Below, piece after piece: positions 41,489 to 50,037 of a DNA stretch of 64,000 nucleotides (the first letter of the stretch is position 1; each line of letters opens with the position of its first letter). The stretch covers positions 1 through 64,000 of the forward strand of contig JBCDIL010000014.1 in the NCBI GenBank assembly GCA_038749025.1. Direction: 5' to 3'. Position numbers and translations under genes: made by a program. The notes under the pieces were generated by a model, which was given only the letters and a program-made list of their open reading frames with translations, ran no database searches and was not told where the DNA came from. This DNA is from JBCAXA01 sp038749025. GTDB taxonomy: Bacteria > Pseudomonadota > Gammaproteobacteria > Steroidobacterales > Woeseiaceae.

Positions 41489-41869
41489 GCGGATCGCTCA
41501 CGTTGGCTACGACGTACAAATCTACCGGCACACGCGTTAAGCCAACGTGGACCTTCCATTAACGATATTTAATGTGGTTGGGCCTGTCTGTGACGCTTTT
41601 TGAAGATCTGTAAACCCCCGCCGCAACAACGAAAACTTCACATTTAACTAGCGAACAATGGCTAATGCACTTGCACTTATGTCGCGAACGGTTGGCATGC
41701 AGCTGGACATAACATCGCGGTGCTTTGTTAGCAGTGCGATGGCGCTGATCGACGCGACCTGAGGTGCGGTTGATATCACGGTGATCGATGGACTGCTGCT
41801 GGTCATCGATGGCAACAGCGTCACCTGGTCGTCAAGCGTCCGACTTTAAAATCTACGGCAACGATTGGC
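41489..41869. other. Intergenic region, no gene found
   Basis: 381 bases between the DUF1800 gene and the membrane protein gene, both leftward. A 28-codon plus-strand stretch at 41763-41849 (GAVDITVIDGLLLVIDGNSV, ending TAA) begins after a stop and has no start or ribosome-binding site. It might be a remnant, but nothing supports a gene. No hairpin of note. Confidence 0.5.
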
Positions 41870-43261
41870 TCAATAGATAAATTCGTGCCGCGCGCGCTCG
41901 TTCGGCTCCAAACCGTGAAAAACAATCAAACCTGTATCCGCCAGCCATTCGAATGGCTCGTCGGAATAGGGGTCGACGAGTTCGCTAGTCAAGACGTACT
42001 GGCCGACATCACGGTTGGAATCGCCGTTGCTACGAATTGTCGATGCCAATAATGCTGCACGACGAATACCCTCAAGGTCAGAGACACGGACCGCGTAGCT
42101 AGAAAAGTCTGCGATTGAATTTCCCAGCACCAGATCACCGGTGAAGTTATAGAGGCGGCTGAACGAGCGGAATGTAGACTCCTGTTTTTCTTTCGCCAGC
42201 GCTACCGCCTTTGGAATTTCGTTGTATGGCACGTAGAAGAGATGGGCGAGGTCGAGCATCAAAGTCGCGTATCCGTTGATCGAATCTTGGGTTTGCCAAA
42301 AGGGTTTGAGCACGACCCATAAGACGTTATCCAACAAGGGCAGTTCCGTGCCGCCTGTCCAATTTGTAATCAGGTTTTGATTGTCGGTCAGTGCGTCTGT
42401 TGTGAAGTCGGAAAAGAAGACCGCTTCATTAGCGAAGGGTCTACTCATCGAGCGCTCTGCATCGGCGATCGGGGTGCGCCATGATGGCGGTATGGCGTCG
42501 GTCTGCTGTTCTAGCGGCAATCGGCGTAAGATCAACGTTCCTAACTTAAAATTACGTTCGATCGAAGTCGTCGCTATCAATTTGGCGATGATGGCATCGG
42601 AGTTTCTAAGCACCATTCGCCAGAAGACGAGGTCCCTCTCGAGCGCAGCCTTTACGGCGGTAGTATCGGCATTAGTCGCGGATCTCCAAGCGTTGATGAG
42701 ATGCAGTCGCTGGCCTTCCAAGATCACGGAGTACCGAGCAGTTGGTGCGTAAAGCTCGAACGTAAACCCTTCTTTGAAGTCTGGTATCGCAATTAAGGTT
42801 TGGTACCTTTTAAGTAGCCAGGCTTCTTCCGATAGCCACTCCGTACTAGCATCGTTGTCGGTTTGAAGAAGACCAATGCACTCGCGTTCCGACTCCGCGC
42901 AGGTCTTGGCCAACTCAGCGACCACATCACTGCGCTGTAAGCGAAAGCTGTAGTCGTCCTCAAGCGGATCTTCGTCGCTTGGGAATGTGGGCGCTGCGCG
43001 CTCCATCCACTCGTAACGAACGCGACCGGCTGCCCTGGGGTCGTCGTCGGGCGGTACGCCAAACCCGAGCATGTAAAGGTAGGCGTTGTTGCTTCTGACG
43101 ACGGGTAAGCCACGTTCGAGTAGCGCATTGACCTCGTCGATGTCCGCGGTGGGCGATTTGTCGCTCAGATTGGTGAGTAAAAGCACGGCGTAAGCGACGC
43201 AAGCCAATAGAAGAACGCCGCCGAATGCTTGGCCGATCCGTTTAATGAGGTTTCTTAGCAT
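41870..43261 (-). CDS. Membrane-anchored protein of unknown function
   Basis: 463 residues. A basic start and one hydrophobic helix (residues 13-32, AFGGVLLLACVAYAVLLLTN) anchor it, with the remainder probably in the periplasm. The large domain is helical, has two close Cys residues (AKTCAESERECIGLL) and aromatic-rich stretches (FWRMVLRNSDAIIAKLIATT, LDLAHLFYVPYNEIPKA). No family recognised. No partner gene is adjacent on the same strand. Ordinary GC and codon use suggest a resident rather than recently acquired gene. Confidence 0.75.
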   Translation of the reverse strand: MLRNLIKRIGQAFGGVLLLACVAYAVLLLTNLSDKSPTADIDEVNALLERGLPVVRSNNAYLYMLGFGVPPDDDPRAAGRVRYEWMERAAPTFPSDEDPLEDDYSFRLQRSDVVAELAKTCAESERECIGLLQTDNDASTEWLSEEAWLLKRYQTLIAIPDFKEGFTFELYAPTARYSVILEGQRLHLINAWRSATNADTTAVKAALERDLVFWRMVLRNSDAIIAKLIATTSIERNFKLGTLILRRLPLEQQTDAIPPSWRTPIADAERSMSRPFANEAVFFSDFTTDALTDNQNLITNWTGGTELPLLDNVLWVVLKPFWQTQDSINGYATLMLDLAHLFYVPYNEIPKAVALAKEKQESTFRSFSRLYNFTGDLVLGNSIADFSSYAVRVSDLEGIRRAALLASTIRSNGDSNRDVGQYVLTSELVDPYSDEPFEWLADTGLIVFHGLEPNERARHEFIY

Positions 43262-43523
43262 TGGCGCAGTGTGTACTCAGCAGCGAGTTAGCCGGCGGAA
43301 GTTCCTAACAAATGCCGGCCATATAGGGATAATCTCTCACCCTATCACCCAGGGTATGGGTTATGTAGTAAGGGGAGCGCTAAACAGTTCACGCACGGTT
43401 CGCGTGGTCCCTACGAAAGCGAGAACCGGTTTAAGCTGGATACCGGAAATCCAATACGCGCTAGGCGAACCAAACGGCGCCTAACTCAGCTTGAGCAGCA
43501 AGAGGTCGGCGGGAAGCCAAGCA

Positions 43524-44594
43524 ATGAGAACACTAATCATCGGCGGTGGGCTGTCCGGGCTAGCACTCGCAGAACGTTTACAAACCCACGGGTCGGATTT
43601 TCTACTGCTAGAAGCACGCGAGCGTTTCGGTGGTCGGATCATGACCGCGCAAGTCGGCGAGTCTTCCTTCGACATGGGTCCTGCGTGGTTCTGGCCCGGC
43701 CAGCCGCACATCGATGCGCTGGTCAATCGGCTGGGTTTGCAGCGGTTTGATCAATACGCATCGGGCGACCTGATGTACGAAGACGAAGCGGGGCGTGTTC
43801 AACGCGGTCGCGGGTTTGCTTCGATGGCTGGCTCGTGGCGACTCGATGGCGGCTTTTCGGCGCTGATACGTGCGCTGGTGGAGCGAATTCCACCAACGGC
43901 GAGACAGCTCAATACGAACGTGGTTCGGATCACGGCGACCGGCCGAGCATGTGTAGCCCACCTGGACGACGGCACCGAGATCGAGGCCGACCAAATTGTT
44001 CTCGCCATGCCGCCGCGAATCGCAGCGAACATCATCTTCGATCCAGCGCTACCGGACGAGACCGCTCGGCAGATGGCATCGGTACCGACGTGGATGGCCG
44101 GGCAGGCCAAGGTCGTCGCCGTTTACAACCGCCCGTTTTGGCGCGAGCAAGGCTTGTCCGGCGACGCGATGAGTCGGCGCGGGCCGCTCGTCGAGATTCA
44201 CGATGCGTCGCCGGCGACGGGAGGGCCTTATGCCTTGTTCGGTTTCGTTGGGATACCTGCTGCTGCACGTGCTGATGAACAAGCGTTGCGCCAAGCGGTT
44301 CAGGCTCAGTTGATTCGTCTGTTCGGCGACAACGCGGCGAACACCGAGGCTGTATTGCTTAAAGACTGGGCGTTCGATCCGCTGACATCAACGGCGTTGG
44401 ATCGTAACGTCCCAACTTCCCATCCCACCTATGGTTTGCCAGGCGCACTGCAAGGTTTGTGGGGAGGGCAACTGATTTTCACCGGTGCGGAGGTTGCGTC
44501 CCAATTTGGTGGCTACGTCGAAGGAGCCTTGGAGGCGGCTGAAGTGGCACTGAGTGCTGTGCTCGGCGAGGAATCGGCGACGATTACCGGCTAA
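43524..44594 (+). CDS. FAD-dependent flavin amine oxidase-like protein
   Basis: 356 residues from ATG 43524 (GGGAAG ten bases upstream), beginning directly with the FAD motif RTLIIGGGLSGLALAERLQ and then LLEARERFGGRIMTA. FDMGPAWFWPGQPHIDALVN and a TGAEVASQFGGYVEGALEAA ending complete the amine-oxidase/NAD(P)-binding-like fold. It lacks a signal peptide, unlike the exported oxidase at 60159, so it is cytoplasmic. It is shorter than typical monoamine oxidases (about 450). The substrate is unknown. It is convergent with recQ. Confidence 0.85.
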   Translation: MRTLIIGGGLSGLALAERLQTHGSDFLLLEARERFGGRIMTAQVGESSFDMGPAWFWPGQPHIDALVNRLGLQRFDQYASGDLMYEDEAGRVQRGRGFASMAGSWRLDGGFSALIRALVERIPPTARQLNTNVVRITATGRACVAHLDDGTEIEADQIVLAMPPRIAANIIFDPALPDETARQMASVPTWMAGQAKVVAVYNRPFWREQGLSGDAMSRRGPLVEIHDASPATGGPYALFGFVGIPAAARADEQALRQAVQAQLIRLFGDNAANTEAVLLKDWAFDPLTSTALDRNVPTSHPTYGLPGALQGLWGGQLIFTGAEVASQFGGYVEGALEAAEVALSAVLGEESATITG

Positions 44595-44632
44595 GCCCGC
44601 GAACCATAGCAATTAATTTGCTGGTATGACGC

Positions 44633-46441
44633 TCATGCAGCACTCCGCGAAAACGCCTGCAACACAGCCAGAAAGTCGACCCCATAGCGCTCGAGCTTAG
44701 TCTGGCCAACACCGCTAACCTCCAGCATGTCGGCCTCCGTTTGCGGCCGCGCGGCGATTAACTCAAGCAGCGTGCGGTCATGAAAGATCACGTACGCCGG
44801 TACTTTGTGTTCCTCGGCCAGCGATTGGCGGCACTCACGAAGCGCTTCCCAGAGCGGCAAGTCTTCATCGGCGATCTGCCGTTTCGCCGCTGCGCGGCGC
44901 GCCGGTTTGCTGGCCGTTCGCGGGTCTTCGCGGAAGGCGATCGGTGTGTCGCCGCGCAGCACACCGCGACTCGACTCCGTTAGAACCAATGCACCGTAGC
45001 GTTCGGCATCGGCGTGCAGATGGCCCGCCGCAATCAGTTGTCGAATGACGGATCGCCATCTTGCGCTCGGCATGTCTTCGCCTATGCCGAACACACTTAA
45101 ACTGTCGTGACCGTTCTGCCGAACCTTGTCGGTCATCTTGCCGTGCAGTACATCAACGAGGTGGGCGGCGCCGAAGCGTTGTTTCGTTCGGTACACGGTC
45201 GATAACAGTTTCTGCGCCGCCTCGGTACCGTCCCAGGTCTTGGCGGGAAACAGGCAGCCGTCGCAATTGCCGCAGTCATCTTCGAGTGTGTCGCCAAAAT
45301 ATTCGAGCAGCGGTCGACGACGACAGCCGACGCCCTCGCACCAGCCGAGCAACGCATCAAGCTTGTAGCGTTCATAGCGCTTGTACTCATCGGTTGCGTC
45401 GGACTCATCGAGCATCTGCCGTAAGCGCACAACATCCTGCAGGCCATAGACCATCCACGCATCGGCGGGCTCGCCGTCGCGACCGGCGCGACCGGTTTCT
45501 TGGTAGTACGCCTCCATACTCTTTGGCAGGTCGAGGTGCGCAACAAAGCGCACGTCGGGTTTATCGATACCCATACCGAACGCGATCGTGGCGACGACGA
45601 TCAGGCCGTCTTCGGCGAGAAAGCGTCGTTGATTTTCACGGCGTACCGCGGCATCAAGGCCTGCGTGATACGGCAGTGCGTTCAGCCCTTGCTGATTCAG
45701 CCATTCGGCTGTCGCCTCGGTCTTCTTGCGCGACAGGCAGTACACAATACCGGCCTCGCCCGCGTGCGATTTAAGAAACGCCAGCAGTTGCGAGCGCGGA
45801 TCGGTCTTCGCATGCACCGCGTAGCAGATGTTCGGCCGGTCGAACGGTGCGACGAAAACGGCTGGGTCATCCAGGTCTAGGCGCGCGACGATCTCTTCTC
45901 GGGTACGGTCGGTCGCCGTTGCCGTTACGGCCATGCGCGGTACGCCCGGCAACAACATGCCCAACTCGCCAAGCATCAGGTAATCGTGGCGAAAATCATG
46001 ACCCCATTGCGAGACGCAGTGCGCCTCGTCGATCGCGATGAGCGACAGCGGAATCTCGCGGAGCAGCGCCCGCGCGTGCTCGGTCGCTAGCCGCTCCGGG
46101 GCGATGTACAGCAGGTCGATCTCGCCGCGCCTCAGCCGCGCGACAACGTCTGCCTGTTCGGCGCGCTCCTGGCTAGAGTTCAAAAAGTCCGCAGCGATAC
46201 CCACCTCCCGAAGCGCCGCTACTTGATCTTGCATTAGCGCGATCAGCGGCGAGACGACGAGACCGGTACCGTCGCGCAGTAGCGCAGGAATTTGATAACA
46301 CAGCGATTTGCCGCCGCCCGTGGGCATCAGTACCAGCGAATCGCGACCGGCCATTGCTGTCTCGATGATTTGTTGCTGCTGGCCACGGAAGTCCCGGTAG
46401 CCGAAGACATCGTTAAGGATGGAATGCGGGGTCTGCGTCAT
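44633..46441 (-). CDS. recQ: ATP-dependent DNA helicase RecQ
   Basis: A 602-residue 3'-5' DNA helicase for recombination and fork repair. Motif I is LMPTGGGKSLCYQIPALL, motif II AIDEAHCVSQWGHDFR, and motif VI lies within YQETGRAGRDGEPA. The RecQ-C zinc cysteines are in CEGVGCRRRPLLEYF and DDCGNCDGC. A winged helix and a C-terminal HRDC domain (LWEALRECRQSLAEEHKVPA, LEVSGVGQTKLERYGVDFL) follow. The length and domain order match E. coli RecQ. It appears monocistronic; the downstream amine-oxidase gene is convergent. Confidence 0.97.
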   Translation of the reverse strand: MTQTPHSILNDVFGYRDFRGQQQQIIETAMAGRDSLVLMPTGGGKSLCYQIPALLRDGTGLVVSPLIALMQDQVAALREVGIAADFLNSSQERAEQADVVARLRRGEIDLLYIAPERLATEHARALLREIPLSLIAIDEAHCVSQWGHDFRHDYLMLGELGMLLPGVPRMAVTATATDRTREEIVARLDLDDPAVFVAPFDRPNICYAVHAKTDPRSQLLAFLKSHAGEAGIVYCLSRKKTEATAEWLNQQGLNALPYHAGLDAAVRRENQRRFLAEDGLIVVATIAFGMGIDKPDVRFVAHLDLPKSMEAYYQETGRAGRDGEPADAWMVYGLQDVVRLRQMLDESDATDEYKRYERYKLDALLGWCEGVGCRRRPLLEYFGDTLEDDCGNCDGCLFPAKTWDGTEAAQKLLSTVYRTKQRFGAAHLVDVLHGKMTDKVRQNGHDSLSVFGIGEDMPSARWRSVIRQLIAAGHLHADAERYGALVLTESSRGVLRGDTPIAFREDPRTASKPARRAAAKRQIADEDLPLWEALRECRQSLAEEHKVPAYVIFHDRTLLELIAARPQTEADMLEVSGVGQTKLERYGVDFLAVLQAFSRSAA

Positions 46442-46529
46442 AGGCCCGCAGTGTACACACGATGCGCGCTATCGGCCTTTACGAAAATTTCAGCAAGTGC
46501 CAACAAACAGGAGCTAGTAACGCTCTCGG

Positions 46530-49238
46530 CTAACGAATCGACTCCAGTTCAGTGCGGGCAGTAACGGTTTCGGCGTGTCGCTCGCCGAGTCCATTGCCCA
46601 ATGACTCAATAGCGCACTCGAAGCTAGCAACGACTTCCCGTTGGCGATCTAACGCACGCAGCGCCCGGGCTTGAGCAAAACAGGCACGACCTACGTAGGC
46701 ACTCTGCGTTGCATCTTGTGCACTTGCCGCTACGGCTTGCTGCCAGTCTTTGGCTAACCGCAGCGCACGTTCATTGTCGCCGGTTTCGAGAGCGAACCGC
46801 GCGGCCGGTTCCAGCAGAATGGGAATGCTACGGGAGGCCGTATTTCGGTCTTCGCCGTAACCCGCCTCGACGAGAGCACGATCGATGGCACCGACAGCGC
46901 CATCGTAATCGCCAGCAGCCCAGCGCGACTCGGCGCGTAGCCGTGTTAGCCAAGTCACGTAACCAACGTGACGCTCCGGGGATTGTGAAAAGACGGCGTC
47001 AGCTTTCTCGAGCAAAGGCGCTGCTTTTTCCGTCGACCCTAGGTCGACATAGGCGCGGGCTAGGGCCAAATGCAGTATCGCGAGCGTCGCAATACCGACA
47101 TCATCGGTGGCCTCCGCGGCCAGTGGCTCAAGTATGGCGAGTGCGTCCTTCGGTTGGCCAAGTTTAATATACGTTACGGCAAGGCTACGTTTAATTGCGT
47201 GCGACAACGGCGAGTCTGTCGTTGTCATTGTGAGTATTGCCGAAAACGCTGCGTTTTCTTTTTGTAAAAGGCCGAACGCGCCGAGCAAAGATGCATCATT
47301 CATTTGTGTTACCAAGCCTCCCTCGGTTGCGAGGCGGCCGGTGGCGCGTAGCAAGGCGATCGATTCGGTATTCGTACGTTTGGCATCACCGAGACGTCCG
47401 GTCCTAAAGTAGTGGTTGCCCAACTCGTTCAATAGGTGCAGCTCTGCGGGGAGTGAGCGCACGGGATAGGCCCTAATCTCACCGAGTGCCGCTTGCAGAA
47501 CGTCGATCGCGTCACTACGCGCTACGTCGTTCTCCAGCATTAATGCTTCCGCCCGAGCGCAACGGGCCCGTGCGTTCGGCGACAGCAGCGCAACTTTCGC
47601 GGCGGCGCGCTGCGATTGTTCAAACAACGCCAATGCTTCCGTCGCCGACGCTTCGTTCGCATCACGACTCATTTCGCAGAGGATGTTCGCCAACAAGTCG
47701 TAGTCGTTCGACGCTACCGCGGAGAGGCGGGCGCGTTCCAAATATTGGAGCTCGTGGGATCGCATCTTAAGACTCTCGAAGCCGCGCGCTAAATCAAAAT
47801 AGATCTGTCCCGCGTAACGCTGGTCTACCGGTGTTTGCCGGTCTAACGTGGCAGCACTGCGTCTAAATACTTCTGCGACAGAGACATTGTCGTTGGCAAC
47901 ATCTCCGTCGTTTAGTAGCCGATCCAGTAACTCACTTGATGTTGCTGCGCGCTGTTGCTGATAGACGGCGAAGTCGCGCTGCTCGCGCGCATTAATCAGT
48001 TGCCAGGTTGAGAAGGCGGCCGCACCAATGAGCAAAAGCACCGTCAATACAGCCGTAAACACGCTGCCCCGATTTCGGGCGACAAACTTAGCGGTTCGAT
48101 AGCCGAGCGTCGCTGGGACCACGCTCACCGGTTTCTGGTCTAAGTAGTATTTGAGGTCGGCCGCTAGCTCAATAGCCGACTGATAACGGTCCGCCGCGCT
48201 CGGCGCTAGCGCCTTGTCGAGAATCGCGTCGATATCACCGGCCAGCGTGTCACGAAGAGCGCGCTCGGTAGTGCCGGTGTACTCACTGGCGGTCGCTCGT
48301 ATCGAGGCTTTCGGCGGATACTCGGTGGATACCGCGACCAGTTGCGCGTACGAATTCGTTACGTCCGGGTCCCGTGGGCCGCGGCCGGCGAGAAGGCGGT
48401 AAAGCAACAGCCCGAGCGCATAGATATCGGTTGCTGTGGAAACTGGCTCGGCGCGCAGTTGCTCGGGGGCGGCATACTCCGGTGTCAGCGCCGCGCGTGC
48501 TTCTACGGTACTGGAGTCCGCTTCAAGCAAAGTTGCTATTCCGAAGTCTAGCAAGCGGACGCTGCCATTCGCTGTTACGAGAACGTTCGATGGCTTGATA
48601 TCGCGGTGAACAACCAACTGTGCGTGGGCATGCGCAACTGCGTTAATGACATCTAGATAAAGCCGTATTCGCTCAGCAACGGACAACGACGCATTGTCGC
48701 AGTAACGATCAATCGGTACGCCGTCGATCAACTCAATAACCAGGTATTGCTGGCCTGCCGAGTCCGTGCCGGCGTCTAGCAAGCGGGCGATGTTGGGGTG
48801 GCTTAAACGTGCAAGGTGTTGTGCTTCGCCGCCGTCGTTGGCGAGTGCATTGGCGAGCGCGCTATCGCTGTGCAAAAGCTTTATCGCGACGGATCCCTCG
48901 AACTGACCATCTGTGCGTTCGGCGAGCCAGACGCTGCTGCTGCCACCGCGGCCAATACGTTTTCTCAGCGTATACGGGCCGATAACGAGGCCTACTTGAT
49001 CAATGTCACAAATGCTCGGCTTGTCGCGGCCGTCTTTGATCGCCGCGCCAAAGCGATTTGCCAAGTCCGAAAAATAGGTATCGGCGCCCGTCGACGCACG
49101 CAGTAGCGCATACACCTCGTTGGCGAGTTCCGCGTTGCCCGCACTGCGTGTTGTGATAAACGCGTCGCGCTCATCTGTCGGTATATCCAGCACTTCACTG
49201 AAAATCGCAATAGCGGCTTCGCGAGTGGTTCTGTCCAT
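46530..49238 (-). CDS. Receptor-type serine/threonine protein kinase with TPR-like periplasmic part
   Basis: 902 residues from the ATG that follows GGAGGTAG; a GTG three codons earlier is less likely. After a helical N-terminus comes a Pkn2-type kinase: GRGGSSS glycine loop (96-102), Lys120 (VAIKLL), HRDIKPSN (211-218) and DFG (231-233). All catalytic residues are intact. One membrane helix lies near residues 385-405 (FTAVLTVLLLIGAAAFSTW). The C-terminal half is a long TPR-like array. The ECF sigma gene lies 53 bases upstream on the same strand. It probably phosphorylates an envelope-response regulator or the sigma factor. Confidence 0.93.
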   Translation of the reverse strand: MDRTTREAAIAIFSEVLDIPTDERDAFITTRSAGNAELANEVYALLRASTGADTYFSDLANRFGAAIKDGRDKPSICDIDQVGLVIGPYTLRKRIGRGGSSSVWLAERTDGQFEGSVAIKLLHSDSALANALANDGGEAQHLARLSHPNIARLLDAGTDSAGQQYLVIELIDGVPIDRYCDNASLSVAERIRLYLDVINAVAHAHAQLVVHRDIKPSNVLVTANGSVRLLDFGIATLLEADSSTVEARAALTPEYAAPEQLRAEPVSTATDIYALGLLLYRLLAGRGPRDPDVTNSYAQLVAVSTEYPPKASIRATASEYTGTTERALRDTLAGDIDAILDKALAPSAADRYQSAIELAADLKYYLDQKPVSVVPATLGYRTAKFVARNRGSVFTAVLTVLLLIGAAAFSTWQLINAREQRDFAVYQQQRAATSSELLDRLLNDGDVANDNVSVAEVFRRSAATLDRQTPVDQRYAGQIYFDLARGFESLKMRSHELQYLERARLSAVASNDYDLLANILCEMSRDANEASATEALALFEQSQRAAAKVALLSPNARARCARAEALMLENDVARSDAIDVLQAALGEIRAYPVRSLPAELHLLNELGNHYFRTGRLGDAKRTNTESIALLRATGRLATEGGLVTQMNDASLLGAFGLLQKENAAFSAILTMTTTDSPLSHAIKRSLAVTYIKLGQPKDALAILEPLAAEATDDVGIATLAILHLALARAYVDLGSTEKAAPLLEKADAVFSQSPERHVGYVTWLTRLRAESRWAAGDYDGAVGAIDRALVEAGYGEDRNTASRSIPILLEPAARFALETGDNERALRLAKDWQQAVAASAQDATQSAYVGRACFAQARALRALDRQREVVASFECAIESLGNGLGERHAETVTARTELESIR

Positions 49239-49291
49239 GAAGCGCACTACCTCCGTATTGGCTACATAAGGACGTACCGGTTTAGATCGAT

Positions 49292-49864
49292 CTAGGGCTC
49301 ATTCGGGTCTTCGTCAATTCCTCGCTTGAGGAGCGCCGCAGCGATACGCCATTCGCGCTTGACCGTCGCCGGCGAGATGCCCAGTGCTTCTGCGGTCTCC
49401 GGAACGCTTAAGCCACCGAAGACCCGACACTCGACTATGCGGCAGCGTCGCGGGTCCGATTGCTCGAGCGGCTGTATTTGCTCAAGCAAACGGAGTAGCT
49501 CATCAGCCGTCGAGTCGCCCGCTAACGGTACGTCGTCGATGGCGATTGCGGCTTCGCCGCCGCCGCGCTTGGCCGCACCGGCTTTCTCGGCGTAGTTCAT
49601 CAGTACCTGGCGCATGGCACGCGACGCGGTGGCATAAAAGTGTGTGCGGTTCTGCCAATCGGCATGGCCGTGGCCGGCAAGTTTTAGGTACGCCTCATTA
49701 ATGAGTGCCGTAGTGTTGATCGTGTCGTTACCAAGCCATTGGCGCCGATGCGACTGCGCCAGTCGGCGCAGCTCGCCGTAGATGGCGGTGAACACGGCCT
49801 CCGCGGCCGCGTTGTCACCGTCGCGGGCGGCTCCCAGCAATTCGGTAATCGGCGCTTCTGCCAT
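49292..49864 (-). CDS. ECF-type sigma factor of the kinase-linked group
   Basis: A 190-residue sigma factor of the PF07638-type ECF group. Region 2 includes ELRRLAQSHRRQWLGNDTIN, TTALINEAYLKL and HFYATASRAMRQVLMNYAE; region 4 is VFGGLSVPETAEALGISPAT followed by VKREWRIAAALLKRG. Genes of this group are typically followed, as here, by a Ser/Thr kinase with TPRs, and regulation is thought to involve phosphorylation rather than a classical anti-sigma. It is divergent from the giant lipoprotein gene at 50038, its obvious candidate target, across a 173-base gap. Confidence 0.92.
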   Translation of the reverse strand: MAEAPITELLGAARDGDNAAAEAVFTAIYGELRRLAQSHRRQWLGNDTINTTALINEAYLKLAGHGHADWQNRTHFYATASRAMRQVLMNYAEKAGAAKRGGGEAAIAIDDVPLAGDSTADELLRLLEQIQPLEQSDPRRCRIVECRVFGGLSVPETAEALGISPATVKREWRIAAALLKRGIDEDPNEP

Positions 49865-50037
49865 ACCCCGTCCCTTGGTGCGCTAACGGTCTCATTGCGA
49901 CCGCGGCCACCGTGTTTGAGCCCTCGGTGGTCTCTTCCCGGTATGTCTTCAAAACCAGTCTAGCACCGTCACAAAAAGTGCGGGCAAGACGCGGTCGCAA
50001 TCATGCGCCCAACAAAACGCAACGCGAGGTAACACCA

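Noticed and set aside
41763..41849. 28-codon protein-like stretch GAVDITVIDGLLLVIDGNSV
   Set aside because: It follows a stop codon, has no start or ribosome-binding site, and matches no family I recognise.
45061..45774. 237-codon plus-strand frame inside recQ
   Set aside because: Antisense shadow of a fully intact RecQ; extreme Arg/Ser content.
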